Positions 42,858-52,144 of a stretch of 53,601 bases of DNA are shown one piece after another (position 1 is the first letter of the stretch; each line of letters starts with the position of its first letter). The position numbers and the translations under genes are program-made. The stretch is from Lachnospiraceae bacterium NK4A144 (GTDB lineage: Bacteria > Bacillota > Clostridia > Lachnospirales > Lachnospiraceae): NCBI GenBank assembly GCA_000424365.1, contig AUJT01000026.1:1-53601 (forward strand), written 5' to 3'. Under the pieces are notes generated by a model that saw only the letters and a list, made by a program, of their open reading frames with translations, did no database searches and was not told where the DNA came from.

Positions 42858-44279
42858 ATGGATTTTGACAGACTGGGTGAGGAGTGCGGCGTATTCGGAA
42901 TCTATGATTTCGATGGAAATGATGTTGCACAGACAGTTTATTATGGTCTTTATGCTCTTCAGCACAGAGGCCAGGAAAGTGCAGGTATTGCGGTCAAGGA
43001 TACAAATGGTGCCAGAGGCGTTGTATCCAGCGTGAAAAACATGGGACTTGTCAGCGAGGCAATTGATAGTGAAAGTCTTCAAAAGCTTCACGGAGATCTC
43101 GGTGTAGGTCACGTCAGATACTCAACTGCAGGTGCATCCACAAGAGAAAATGCACAGCCGTTGGTATTGAACTATGTTAAAGGAACTCTTGCATTAGCTC
43201 ATAATGGTAATCTGGTTAATTTTCCGGAACTTCGCAGAGAACTGGAATATACCGGTGCTATCTTTCAGACGACGATCGATTCAGAGGTCATCGCCTATTA
43301 TATTGCAAGAGAAAGACTCAATTCTAAAAATGCAGAGGAAGCATTCCGAAAGGCATGTTCCAGATTAGTCGGTGCATTTTCTATTGTTGTAGCAAGTCCG
43401 AGGAAACTCATGGGCGCAAGAGATCCATGGGGTTTCAGACCTCTTGTTATCGGTAAGAGAGGCAATTCCTGGATCCTTACATCTGAAACATCTGCTCTTG
43501 ATACTATCGGTGCAGAATATGTCAGAGACGTGGAGCCGGGTGAAGTCGTTTCCATTTCTAAGGAAAACGGTATCCAGTCAGATCGCACGCTTTGCATAGA
43601 ACCGTCGAAGCGTGGTCACTGTATCTTTGAATATATCTATTTTGCAAGACCTGATTCGGTGATCGATAATATCAGCGTATATCAGGCACGTATCCAGGCA
43701 GGAAGATTCCTCGCTATGGATTCACCCATCGAAGCCGATGTAGTTATCGGTGTTCCGGAGTCCGGAAATGTAGCTGCGATGGGGTATGCACTTCAATCAG
43801 GAATTCCCTATGGTATAGGATTTTACAAAAATGGCTACGTTGGACGTACCTTCATAAAACCTAAGCAGAAAGCCAGGGAAAATGCTGTCGAGATCAAGCT
43901 TAATCCGATCAGGGAAGCTGTTAACGGCAAGAGAGTCATAATGGTGGATGATTCCATTGTTCGTGGAACTACAAGCGATCAGATCGTAGAGATGCTCAGA
44001 AAAGCAGGTGCAACTGAGGTTCATATGATGGTCAGTTCGCCGCCGTTCCTGCATCCCTGCTTTTTCGGTACAGACGTGCCGGCAGAGGATCAGCTTATAG
44101 CGACAGGAAAAAAAGTTGAGGAGATCCGTCAGATCATCGGTGCCGATTCCCTTAATTATTTAAGAGTCGAGAGACTCCCTGAGTTAGTAAATGGCATGGC
44201 TATCTGTGATGGCTGCTTCAGTGGTCATTATCCGGTTGATCCGCCGAAAGAAGATATCCGTGGAAGTTTTGAAAAGTAA
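42858..44279 (+). CDS. purF: Amidophosphoribosyltransferase
   Basis: 473 residues; first step of purine synthesis, PRPP + glutamine to phosphoribosylamine. The N-terminal glutaminase nucleophile is the Cys in MDFDRLGEECGVFGIYD, so nine or ten residues are removed as a propeptide, as in the Bacillus type. Further motifs: LQHRGQESAGIAV, GHVRYSTAG, AHNGNLVN and the PRPP loop VIMVDDSIVRGTTSDQIVEMLR (about 353-374). CDGCFSGHYP near the end and the FEYIYFARPDS run carry the conserved Fe-S cysteines of this class. Followed after 13 bases by purB. Confidence 0.97.
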   Translation: MDFDRLGEECGVFGIYDFDGNDVAQTVYYGLYALQHRGQESAGIAVKDTNGARGVVSSVKNMGLVSEAIDSESLQKLHGDLGVGHVRYSTAGASTRENAQPLVLNYVKGTLALAHNGNLVNFPELRRELEYTGAIFQTTIDSEVIAYYIARERLNSKNAEEAFRKACSRLVGAFSIVVASPRKLMGARDPWGFRPLVIGKRGNSWILTSETSALDTIGAEYVRDVEPGEVVSISKENGIQSDRTLCIEPSKRGHCIFEYIYFARPDSVIDNISVYQARIQAGRFLAMDSPIEADVVIGVPESGNVAAMGYALQSGIPYGIGFYKNGYVGRTFIKPKQKARENAVEIKLNPIREAVNGKRVIMVDDSIVRGTTSDQIVEMLRKAGATEVHMMVSSPPFLHPCFFGTDVPAEDQLIATGKKVEEIRQIIGADSLNYLRVERLPELVNGMAICDGCFSGHYPVDPPKEDIRGSFEK

Positions 44280-44292
44280 AAAGGAGACCAGA

Positions 44293-45744
44293 ATGTCAAC
44301 AGATCGTTACACAAGCCCGCTTTCTGAGCGTTATGCATCAAAGGAAATGCAGTATATTTTTTCTCAGGACAAGAAATTCCGTACATGGAGAAAACTCTGG
44401 ATCGCTCTTGCAGAGACTGAGATGGAGCTTGGATTGCCGGAAGTAACTCAGGAAATGATAGATGAATTAAAAGAGCATCAGGATGACATCAACTATGATG
44501 TAGCCCGTGAGAGAGAAAAGGTTGTTCGTCATGATGTAATGAGCCATGTATATGCTTATGGACAGCAGTGCCCGAAGGCTGCAGGTATCATTCACCTTGG
44601 CGCTACCAGCTGCTATGTAGGTGATAATACAGATATCATCATCATGAATGAGGCTCTTGAGCTTGTGAAAAAGAAGCTTGTAAATGTTATCCGTGAGCTT
44701 TCAAAGTTCGCAGATCAGTATAAGGCTCTTCCTACACTTGCATTTACTCATTTTCAGCCGGCACAGCCTACAACAGTAGGTAAGAGAGCAACCCTCTGGC
44801 TTCAGGAATTTACCATGGATCTGGAGGATCTTGAGTATGTTCAGTCTACTCTTAAGCTCCTCGGTTCAAAGGGAACAACCGGTACACAGGCAAGCTTCCT
44901 TGAGCTTTTCCACGGTGATCAGGAGCGTATCGATAAGATAGATCCTACTATCGCAAAGAAGATGGGATTTGATTCCTGCTATGCAGTATCAGGCCAGACA
45001 TATTCCAGAAAGGTGGATACAAGAGTACTTAATGTACTTGCCGGAATCGCTGCTACAAGCCATAAGATGAGCAATGACATCCGTCTCCTTCAGCATCTTA
45101 AGGAAGTTGAGGAGCCGTTTGAAAAGACTCAGATCGGTTCATCTGCGATGGCATACAAGAGAAACCCGATGCGTTCCGAGAGAATTGCTTCACTTTCCCG
45201 TTACGTAATGGTAGATGTTCTTAATCCTGCTATCACAAGTGCTGTCCAGTGGTTTGAGAGAACTCTCGATGATTCTGCAAATAAGCGTCTTTCAGTTCCG
45301 GAAGGATTCCTTGCAACTGATGGTATCCTTGACCTCGATCTGAATGTTGTTGATGGTCTTGTAGTGTATCCGAAGGTTATTGAGAAGCATCTTCGTTCAG
45401 AGCTTCCGTTCATGGCTACAGAGAATATCATGATGCACTGTGTAGAACTTGGCGGAAATCGTCAGGAGCTTCATGAGGCTATCAGAGAGGATTCAATGAT
45501 CGCAGGACGTCATGTGAAAGAGGATGGTCTTGATAATGATCTTCTTGAGATCATTGCAAATGATCCTCGCATCGGCGGAAAGTTTAATCTTTCCAAAGAG
45601 GAACTTGAGAAGAATCTTGAGCCTTCCAAGTATACCGGACGCTCAGAGGTACAGGTCGATGCATTCCTTAAGAACGTTGTAAATCCTATCCTTGAGAAGC
45701 ATAAGGATCTTCTGGATGATACAAAAACTGAAATTAATGTGTAA
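44293..45744 (+). CDS. purB: Adenylosuccinate lyase
   Basis: 483 residues; cleaves adenylosuccinate and SAICAR, releasing fumarate. The fumarase/aspartase-superfamily signature QIGSSAMAYKRNPMRSERI (about 276-294) carries the catalytic Ser loop, and GATSCYVGDNTDI and TLAFTHFQPAQPTTVGKR (with the general-acid His) are intact. I start at ATG 44293 behind AAAGGAGA; the in-frame frame further upstream runs inside purF and is rejected. It resembles the longer, animal-like PurB form found in many clostridia. It lies between purF and purA. Confidence 0.97.
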   Translation: MSTDRYTSPLSERYASKEMQYIFSQDKKFRTWRKLWIALAETEMELGLPEVTQEMIDELKEHQDDINYDVAREREKVVRHDVMSHVYAYGQQCPKAAGIIHLGATSCYVGDNTDIIIMNEALELVKKKLVNVIRELSKFADQYKALPTLAFTHFQPAQPTTVGKRATLWLQEFTMDLEDLEYVQSTLKLLGSKGTTGTQASFLELFHGDQERIDKIDPTIAKKMGFDSCYAVSGQTYSRKVDTRVLNVLAGIAATSHKMSNDIRLLQHLKEVEEPFEKTQIGSSAMAYKRNPMRSERIASLSRYVMVDVLNPAITSAVQWFERTLDDSANKRLSVPEGFLATDGILDLDLNVVDGLVVYPKVIEKHLRSELPFMATENIMMHCVELGGNRQELHEAIREDSMIAGRHVKEDGLDNDLLEIIANDPRIGGKFNLSKEELEKNLEPSKYTGRSEVQVDAFLKNVVNPILEKHKDLLDDTKTEINV

Positions 45745-45748
45745 CTGA

Positions 45749-45900
45749 ATATACCTTGGATTTGACAGCTGTGGTATTATATTAAAGGTCTGCCCGGAGG
45801 CAGATCGTAGAAACCGGTTTCTATTCCAAAGAGACCGAAAAGTTTAGGATCAGTCGGAACGGAGAGTTACCGCAGATCTTTAGCCAGGAGGAAAATCAAT
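45749..45900 (+). promoter_or_regulatory. purA leader with a candidate promoter and two palindromes
   Basis: The gap holds TTGGAT ... 16 bases ... TATATT (about 45754-45781), a hairpin TCTGCC (45789-45794) / GGCAGA (45799-45804), and a perfect 16-bp palindrome TAGAAACCGGTTTCTA (45808-45823). The latter could be an operator or a transcript stem. No T-run follows, so it is not a terminator. The ribosome binding site AGGAGG ends the leader. Confidence 0.5.
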
Positions 45901-47196
45901 ATGGTAAAAGCAATCGTTGGCGCAAACTGGGGCGATGAGGGTAAAGGAAAGATCACTGACACCCTTGCAGAGAAAGCGGACATCGTCGTACGTTTTCAGG
46001 GAGGTGCAAACGCAGGCCACACCATTAAGAATAAGTATGGTAAGTTCGCGCTTCATACATGCCCGTCAGGTGTGTTCAATCAGAATGTCACAAATATCAT
46101 CGGAAACGGTGTTGCGCTGAACGTACCTGTTCTGATGAAAGAGATAGATGACATCATTGCACGTGGCGTTCCGAAGCCGAAGCTTCTGGTTTCAGATCGT
46201 GCACAGCTGGTAATGCCTTATCACGTTCTTTTTGATCAGTATGAAGAGGAGAGACTTGGAGGAAAGTCTTTCGGATCAACTAAGTCCGGAATCGCTCCTT
46301 TCTACTCCGATAAGTATGCAAAGATCGGTATTCAGGTATGTGAGCTTTGGGATGAGGAGTACTTAAGAGATCGTCTTGAGAATATCTGTACTCTGAAAAA
46401 TGTACTGCTTAAGGATCTCTATCATAAGGATGAGCTTGATCCCGCAGAGCTTTTCAATACCTGCATGGAATACAGAAAGATGCTTGAACCCTATGTGGCA
46501 GATACATCAGCATTTATCTATGATGCACTTAAGGAAGGAAAGACAGTTCTCCTTGAGGGTCAGCTTGGAACTATGAAGGATCCTGATCACGGAATCTATC
46601 CGATGGTTACATCATCATCCACTCTCGCATCCTATGGTGCTATCGGTGCAGGACTTCCGCCTTATGAGATCAAGGAGATCGTTGCCGTAACAAAGGCATA
46701 TTCGTCTGCAGTAGGAGCAGGTGTGTTCACATCTGAGATCCTTGATACAGAGGTTGCTGATGAGCTTCGTCGTCGTGGTGGTGATGGCGGTGAGTATGGT
46801 GCTACAACAGGCAGACCTAGAAGAGTTGGATGGTATGACTGCGTAGCTTCAAAGTATGGCTGCCGTCTGCAGGGTGCTACAGATGTAGCTCTTACAGTTA
46901 TCGATGTACTCGGTTATCTGGATGAGATCCCTGTATGTACAGGATACGAGATCGATGGAAAGGTCACTACTGAGTTCCCGACTCCGAGAATTCTTGAGAA
47001 GGCAAAGCCGGTTCTTGAGACACTTCCGGGATGGAAGTGCGATATTTCCGGAATCCGTAAGTATGAGGATCTGCCGGAGAACTGCCGTAAGTATGTAGAG
47101 TTCATCGAGGAACATCTTGGATTCCCGATCACAATGGTAAGTAACGGTCCGAGTCGTGATGACATCATCTACAGAGAGTCAGCTCTTAAAAAATAA
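45901..47196 (+). CDS. purA: Adenylosuccinate synthetase
   Basis: 431 residues; GTP-dependent ligation of IMP and aspartate to adenylosuccinate, so purA and the preceding purB make AMP. GTP-binding and catalytic N-terminal motif AIVGANWGDEGKGKITD (4-20, with the catalytic Asp of GDEGKGK), FQGGANAGHTIKNKYGKFALH (catalytic His) and the guanine site near TVIDVLGYLDEIPVC. Complete length. Strong ribosome binding site CCAGGAGGAAA. Ends at a bidirectional terminator facing the GGDEF gene. Confidence 0.97.
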   Translation: MVKAIVGANWGDEGKGKITDTLAEKADIVVRFQGGANAGHTIKNKYGKFALHTCPSGVFNQNVTNIIGNGVALNVPVLMKEIDDIIARGVPKPKLLVSDRAQLVMPYHVLFDQYEEERLGGKSFGSTKSGIAPFYSDKYAKIGIQVCELWDEEYLRDRLENICTLKNVLLKDLYHKDELDPAELFNTCMEYRKMLEPYVADTSAFIYDALKEGKTVLLEGQLGTMKDPDHGIYPMVTSSSTLASYGAIGAGLPPYEIKEIVAVTKAYSSAVGAGVFTSEILDTEVADELRRRGGDGGEYGATTGRPRRVGWYDCVASKYGCRLQGATDVALTVIDVLGYLDEIPVCTGYEIDGKVTTEFPTPRILEKAKPVLETLPGWKCDISGIRKYEDLPENCRKYVEFIEEHLGFPITMVSNGPSRDDIIYRESALKK

Positions 47197-47208
47197 AGCA
47201 ATATAAAA

Positions 47209-47255
47209 CTAAGCCCATGGAGGAATCGGTAAAATTCCTTTATGGGCTTAGACTT
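47209..47255. terminator. Bidirectional terminator between purA and the GGDEF gene
   Basis: Stem CTAAGCCCAT (47209-47218) with ATGGGCTTAG (47242-47251), plus inner GGAAT/ATTCC, followed by TTTTT on the plus strand and T-rich sequence on the minus strand. It overlaps the stop codon of the minus-strand gene. Confidence 0.88.
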
Positions 47256-48987
47256 TTTCTTCTTCGGCTTTTTCGCAGGCTGCCTTTCGCTTTTTCTTGT
47301 TTTCATACATGGCAGCATCGGCTTCATTGATGGCTTCGTTTGTAGTTAGAGGATGTTCACTGGTGCTGGTCGCACGTCCGACTGCAACGGTTACCGGAAA
47401 TTCAAAATCGTTTTCTGCCGTTTCGAGGATGTCAAAAAACTTCTTTAAGAATCCTGATACTTTATCGGAATCTCTGAAGCACACGATGAATTCGTCTCCT
47501 CCCCAACGTCCGTAAAAACCGTTAGCGTAAAATGCGTTTTTAATGGAATTCGCGATAAAGCATATAAGCCTGTCGCCGGTTTCGTGTCCGTAGTGATCGT
47601 TGGCAAGTTTCAGGTTGTTGGCATCTATAAATAAGATCGTAAAGTCTGTGATATGCTCCTGATCGATGGCTTCCAGTTCTCTGTAGCAGCCTGTGCGGCT
47701 GTGGATTCCGGTCAGAATATCTGTGTAAGCCATGGTTTCAAGCTGGTGTTGTACGAACAAAATACGCTGGCTTTCAAAGTACTTTATCACGCTGTTAAGG
47801 AACAGTGCTCCTACAAAGATCAGGAGAGCTACAGTTGAATATGATGTGTTTAGTGAGGATATTTCCGCATGGTTTGTCCGGAAAATTTGTATCTCTGCTA
47901 TCTGGAGAGTCACAAGTATGGCGAAAACGGCTACACCGATATTCATTATCTGATCACTTATACCTGTCCTTTTTTTACCTGTCTTAAGGAATGTAAAGAA
48001 AAGAATCAGTACGGATATACATATGGTCACATGAAGAACGGGGAGAAGCCTGTTGTAATTCCAGTCGGTGCTGTAGATATCTAAAAGTGTTGCAGATACA
48101 AATAACAGACCTGAGGCAATACTTACAACTCCGTAAGTGCGCTTGGAATATTTTTCTGCTGCAGATAGATAAAAATAAATAAAAAGAGGTATCGGTGCAA
48201 AATATAATGCCGGGTACTCGATTTGTGAGCATACATAATTGTTGTCCGATAAGATATACAACATACTGTTGTATCCTAAGTACCAGCAGCTGACAGACAG
48301 GCAGAATGTAGCCAGTGAAAGGGCTTTGGAACTTCTAAGACCAAATGGAAATAGAATCGCAAGAAGACCCAGTACAAAACTTGAGAATACCAGGATGGAT
48401 GAAAAAAGCATAAAGTCCAGTTCATGATTTATGAGTGGATATAAACTTGCTTCTTCGAGGGGCATGAGTCGTAAATGAATAAGCCGGGAAATAGAAGTAT
48501 ATTGCTGCGGCTTGATCTCTATTAATATCTCCATCCCGCTATTAAGCGTGGAAGCGTTTATGGGAATACGGCAAAATACATTACCGGCAAGTTTTCCGTG
48601 TAAACTCGCTGTATCTCCATTGGAGTAAAGCATGTGACTGTTTGAAAAAGCGCGGACAACGGAATTGTAAAAAACAAAACAGATCTGATCGCCTGAATGT
48701 GCATTTAGCTCTTTTACAGGGATGTGAACTATTGCCCGTTCGCCGTGGTGGATCTGAGGGAATGAAGAAGATTGCACTGTGGTCGTAGTTCCATCAGAAA
48801 AAAAGACCTGAGTATAAGCCAGATCATCAATGTCCTGTATGCGTTTGTTTCTTATTCCGATAGACTCAAATGCCAGGTCAAAGAGGAGCATCAGTATAAA
48901 GAAGCCAAGAAAAACGGTCAATATAAGTTTGCGTAAAGTTTTATTGTCAAGTTCGGCATATGATTTTGAAAAGTATTTCTTTTTCAT
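47248..48987 (-). CDS. Membrane-bound diguanylate cyclase (7TM sensor + GGDEF)
   Basis: 579 residues. An N-terminal membrane helix (about 21-40), an extracytoplasmic beta-rich domain (about 45-180), seven further hydrophobic helices (about 190-395, 7TMR-DISM-like) and a C-terminal GGDEF domain (about 410-565) with AYTDILTGIHSRTGCY, FIDANNLKLANDHYGHETGD and the active-site WGGDEF. It would make cyclic di-GMP from two GTP. I see no RxxD inhibitory site before the GGDEF motif. CGGAG precedes the ATG. The extracellular domain suggests it senses an external ligand. Confidence 0.92.
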   Translation of the reverse strand: MKKKYFSKSYAELDNKTLRKLILTVFLGFFILMLLFDLAFESIGIRNKRIQDIDDLAYTQVFFSDGTTTTVQSSSFPQIHHGERAIVHIPVKELNAHSGDQICFVFYNSVVRAFSNSHMLYSNGDTASLHGKLAGNVFCRIPINASTLNSGMEILIEIKPQQYTSISRLIHLRLMPLEEASLYPLINHELDFMLFSSILVFSSFVLGLLAILFPFGLRSSKALSLATFCLSVSCWYLGYNSMLYILSDNNYVCSQIEYPALYFAPIPLFIYFYLSAAEKYSKRTYGVVSIASGLLFVSATLLDIYSTDWNYNRLLPVLHVTICISVLILFFTFLKTGKKRTGISDQIMNIGVAVFAILVTLQIAEIQIFRTNHAEISSLNTSYSTVALLIFVGALFLNSVIKYFESQRILFVQHQLETMAYTDILTGIHSRTGCYRELEAIDQEHITDFTILFIDANNLKLANDHYGHETGDRLICFIANSIKNAFYANGFYGRWGGDEFIVCFRDSDKVSGFLKKFFDILETAENDFEFPVTVAVGRATSTSEHPLTTNEAINEADAAMYENKKKRKAACEKAEEEKV

Positions 48988-49215
48988 ATCAATAAACTCC
49001 GGTTTAGTTACTGTATAGAAGTATATTCTACAAGGAATTTATCGGATAAATCTTAAGGAAAGTTAAGAAGTGTACACATTGGATATTTGGATGCGAATGT
49101 GATATAGTTTATTGGTGTGTGTGAAGCGGATAGAGTGCCGCTCATGGTATGGCGTTTATCGATAAATACTGTACCGGATTAATATTAAGACGGAAAAATA
49201 AAGAGAGGAATGTAA
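48988..49215. promoter_or_regulatory. Divergent region; promoter of the DUF3048 gene
   Basis: On the plus strand TTGGAT (49079-49084), 18 bases, TATAGT (49103-49108) is a fair promoter for the lipoprotein gene. On the minus strand TCCGATAA about 49037-49044 loosely resembles a sigmaD -10 for the GGDEF gene, but its -35 (TTAA) is poor. Confidence 0.45.
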
Positions 49216-50361
49216 ATGAAAAAGCTTAGTTATTTAATGGTGCTTGCTCTTACAGGCGCTATGCTGTTCACAGCATGTGGCAAGAAGGCAGCAAAAGAGG
49301 AAGCTGCATCATCAGAGGCAGCAGATATCGTGATCGGAAGCGAAGCGGTATCTATTGAGGCATCCACAGAGGAAGCTGCATCAACAGAGGTGCCTGAGGA
49401 AGCTCCGGAGGGAATGTATGCCAGCGAGCTCACAGGTGAGTGGATCGATCAGTCTCTCCAGGATCAGCGTCCTATCGCAGTAATGGTAGACGATGAAAAG
49501 ACTGCTCTTCCTCACTACGGAATTTCAACAGCAGATATCGTATATGAGATGGTAAACTCCACAGCAAATGAGGGTGTTACACGTTTCATGGTAATGGTTA
49601 AGGATTGGGCAAATATCAAGCAGCTCGGTTCTATCCGAAGCACAAGACCTACAAATCTTCAGATCTTCCCTGAGTGGGGCGCAGTTCTCTGTCACGATGG
49701 TGGTCCGTTCTGGAATGACAACTTTTATAAAAACGATTTCGTAGAGCGTTTCAGCGGTACATTCTCACGCGTTAACAATGGTAAGCCGAGAGAATTTACA
49801 GAGTATATCCTTCCGGGTGATCTCGAGAAGAACTTTAAGAACACAGGTTATAGCACAACATATAGTGATTGGAAGTATAGTGAAGGTACATCCTTCAGCA
49901 GAGAGCACTATCAGTTTGCATCACATAGCACACCGAATACTCTTTCAGAATATTCAGATGCTGTAGACTGCAAAAAGATCAGCCTTCCGTTCCATCACAA
50001 CAACCCGTACCTTGAGTACGATGCAGACAGCCAGACATATAAGTACTTCCAGTACAATCAGGCAGAGGTTGATGCAGGTAATGGAAATAAGCAGATCGCT
50101 TTCACAAACCTGCTTCTTCAGAATGCAAGACTTGAGCAGCTTGATGATCACGGATACATGATGTACTATCCGTCAGAGTCTAATCGTGAGGGTTGGTTCA
50201 TCACTCAGGGTAAGGCTGTTAAGGTTACATGGACAAAGCAGAACGACCTCGATGCTACTCGTTACTATGATGCTAACGGAAACGAGATCAAGATCAATGT
50301 AGGTAAGACATACGTTGCACTTATTCCTGAGAAGGAATGGGATAACATCAGCATGGAGTAA
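49216..50361 (+). CDS. DUF3048 (YerB-like) lipoprotein
   Basis: 381 residues. Signal peptide MKKLSYLMVLALTGAMLFTACG with a lipobox (FTAC), so Cys21 is lipidated and the protein is anchored outside the membrane. A Ser/Glu/Ala-rich linker (about 25-68) leads to two DUF3048 domains: DQRPIAVMVDDEKTALPHYG, ADIVYEMVNSTANEGVTRFM, GSIRSTRPTNL and the C-terminal NREGWFITQGKAVKVTWTKQ. Function is unknown; related B. subtilis YerB is an envelope lipoprotein. Ribosome binding site GAGAGGAA; monocistronic with a strong terminator. Confidence 0.93.
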   Translation: MKKLSYLMVLALTGAMLFTACGKKAAKEEAASSEAADIVIGSEAVSIEASTEEAASTEVPEEAPEGMYASELTGEWIDQSLQDQRPIAVMVDDEKTALPHYGISTADIVYEMVNSTANEGVTRFMVMVKDWANIKQLGSIRSTRPTNLQIFPEWGAVLCHDGGPFWNDNFYKNDFVERFSGTFSRVNNGKPREFTEYILPGDLEKNFKNTGYSTTYSDWKYSEGTSFSREHYQFASHSTPNTLSEYSDAVDCKKISLPFHHNNPYLEYDADSQTYKYFQYNQAEVDAGNGNKQIAFTNLLLQNARLEQLDDHGYMMYYPSESNREGWFITQGKAVKVTWTKQNDLDATRYYDANGNEIKINVGKTYVALIPEKEWDNISME

Positions 50362-50390
50362 AAAACTCAATAATGATGAAATAGACAAAG

Positions 50391-50425
50391 GCTCTCGACG
50401 CAGAAATATGTGTCGGGAGCTTTTT
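50391..50425 (+). terminator. Terminator after the DUF3048 gene
   Basis: GCTCTCGAC (50391-50399) pairs with GTCGGGAGC (50412-50420), one T-G pair, then TTTTT. Confidence 0.9.
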
Positions 50426-50441
50426 GTTGATAGAAGTTATT

Positions 50442-51641
50442 TCAATAATGACTTTTCCAAATATCATTTCCATTCTGAAAACTTTTAAGGGATTCGATCT
50501 TTCGCATATACAGTTCCTTAAGCCGCGGTATGCGTATCTGATTTTCTTCTATATCCTTTTCGTAGATTGAAAAATCTATTTCGGCAGCGGCATCGATATC
50601 TACGAGAGTTCTGTCATGAACATAGCTAAGCAACTGTGTTTCAGATTTGATAAAAGAGTGTGTTTCTATCTTATCAAGTCTTACAGAATTGAGCTGGCTA
50701 TATGAACGGTTGTAGAACATGGAATTACCTGAATCGTAAATAGGAGCGAAGCCTAATATTTTCAAGGTATCAGGATTTCTCATAATAGCAATGTTGTTCA
50801 TGTGTCGGTCGGTGTTTGTGAGTAGATAATCTGTCATGATTTCATAATCGATAAAATTGTCAAAATCATCTTGAGACATGCCAAGGCTTAAACAGATATC
50901 TCTAAAGGGGTGGTAAAGTGACTGGTTTTGTCTTAATTTCTGCGTCTGTAGTAATTCCCATGCAGAGATACATTCTATTTCTTCACCGCAGAAATCATAA
51001 CTCATACATCCTAAGCCGTCAGAACCGTCAGTTGTCCTAAGCTTTACAAGATTATATGTCGTATAATTTGAAAAGTTTTGTTTTTTATGAAGTTCGGTTG
51101 CGAAGATTTCGTTCAAGCTCTGCTGATAAGAGTTTCCGAAATTTCCCTTTATCATATATCTTCGACCATCATTGGCGATGCACCATTTTTTCTGTAGTTC
51201 ACCTTGAGAAGTGGCAAAGTTGAATTTGGTATCTTTGCGTAGATCTATCTCAGCTGTCGGATTAAGAGTTAGTTCGCCGAAAGAATCTACGAAATCGTTT
51301 GTGAAAAGGTTTATTTCTTTCCATGAGATATCCTCACCGAACGGCATTATCCAGTAGCAGTCGGTCAAGCTTAAAGCCAGGTTATCTAATAGAGCACTGT
51401 TTGTAGATGAATAACCGAGCTTCTGTAAGGCAGGCTTTACACCATGACGTGTCTTTGGAATAGCACGATCCCTCCACCAATCATGGAATTTTATGTCATT
51501 CATCTGACCGCCTATTGGGAAATGCTCGGCAACGGCGGCATTTCTGCGGATATGTCGCAGTTCTCCGTTTTCGGAGATGTCCATTAGACATACCTTTATA
51601 TCTTTGTGCATGAGAAAATATTGTGTTGGAAGATTATTCAT
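50442..51641 (-). CDS. HipA-like kinase, toxin of an HTH/HipA pair
   Basis: 399 residues. Nucleotide-binding lysine in RYMIKGNFGNSYQQ (about 169), catalytic loop TNTDRHMNNIAIMR (about 270-283) and metal-binding APIYDSGNSMF (about 297-307). It shares the architecture of the kinase at 6444 but only in motifs. HipA-type kinases phosphorylate translation factors or other targets and are silenced by their DNA-binding partner, here the HTH protein encoded 16 bases upstream. Ribosome binding site GAGGTGAG. The pair is led by a promoter overlapped by a double operator, so it is likely self-repressing. Confidence 0.85.
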   Translation of the reverse strand: MNNLPTQYFLMHKDIKVCLMDISENGELRHIRRNAAVAEHFPIGGQMNDIKFHDWWRDRAIPKTRHGVKPALQKLGYSSTNSALLDNLALSLTDCYWIMPFGEDISWKEINLFTNDFVDSFGELTLNPTAEIDLRKDTKFNFATSQGELQKKWCIANDGRRYMIKGNFGNSYQQSLNEIFATELHKKQNFSNYTTYNLVKLRTTDGSDGLGCMSYDFCGEEIECISAWELLQTQKLRQNQSLYHPFRDICLSLGMSQDDFDNFIDYEIMTDYLLTNTDRHMNNIAIMRNPDTLKILGFAPIYDSGNSMFYNRSYSQLNSVRLDKIETHSFIKSETQLLSYVHDRTLVDIDAAAEIDFSIYEKDIEENQIRIPRLKELYMRKIESLKSFQNGNDIWKSHY

Positions 51642-51657
51642 AGCTCACCTCGGGATT

Positions 51658-52065
51658 TTACGACCATAAAAAATCTTCTTTGCGGTCATATTCGCAGTCC
51701 ATTTCAAAGCTTTTCCTTATCTCATAGTATTTATCAAAAAGATCTCTTAAGTAGATTTTTAGATTCTGTTCTTTTATATCGCTGAGATCTTCCCGGATTT
51801 TGATACTGTTTCCCAGAGAATCGGAAACAGTCTTTTTTATTGGATTCCAATAGAATACGGTTCCGTCGTTGCAGATGTATTTTTTATTTTGTTTATCTGT
51901 GCCCGGGAGAGAATTGGCGATCATGTTTATAACATAGCGTGGCGGAGAGGAAGTTCTGTGCTCCCATTTCTGCAATGTACTGAGCGGGATGTCAAAATGT
52001 TCGGCAAATGCTTTTTGTGTAAGACCACTCATATCTCGTAGTTCTCTGACAAGATAATTTTTCAT
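51658..52065 (-). CDS. HTH regulator, putative antitoxin of the HipA-like kinase
   Basis: 135 residues. A lambda-repressor-type helix-turn-helix at about 5-48 (VRELRDMSGLTQKAFAEHFD, IPLSTLQKWEHRTSSPPRYV), then a charged C-terminal domain without a recognised fold. It precedes the kinase by 16 bases, the hipB-hipA order. GAGGTGA lies before the ATG. It is expected to bind the two operators 13-63 bases upstream and to hold the kinase inactive. Confidence 0.83.
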   Translation of the reverse strand: MKNYLVRELRDMSGLTQKAFAEHFDIPLSTLQKWEHRTSSPPRYVINMIANSLPGTDKQNKKYICNDGTVFYWNPIKKTVSDSLGNSIKIREDLSDIKEQNLKIYLRDLFDKYYEIRKSFEMDCEYDRKEDFLWS

Positions 52066-52077
52066 ACGTCACCTCAC

Positions 52078-52133
52078 ATATAGCCTAATTGGTTACTAAA
52101 AAATATTATATAGCCAAACTGGCTATATGTTAA
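52078..52133 (-). promoter_or_regulatory. Promoter and two operators of the HTH/HipA pair
   Basis: On the minus strand: -35 TTAACA (52133-52128), 17 bases, -10 TATAAT (52110-52105). Operator 1 is a perfect palindrome, ATATAGCCA (52108-52116), three bases, TGGCTATAT (52120-52128), lying over the spacer and touching both boxes. Operator 2, 52078-52098, starts with the same half-site (ATATAGCC) and has a degenerate right half; the two sites start exactly 30 bp apart. This is the layout of HipB-type autorepression. Confidence 0.75.
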
Positions 52134-52144
52134 GTGGATTTTTG

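Noticed and set aside
49037-49044. SigmaD promoter for the GGDEF gene (minus strand TCCGATAA)
   Set aside because: The -35 is TTAA at 16-17 bases instead of TAAA; one good box only.
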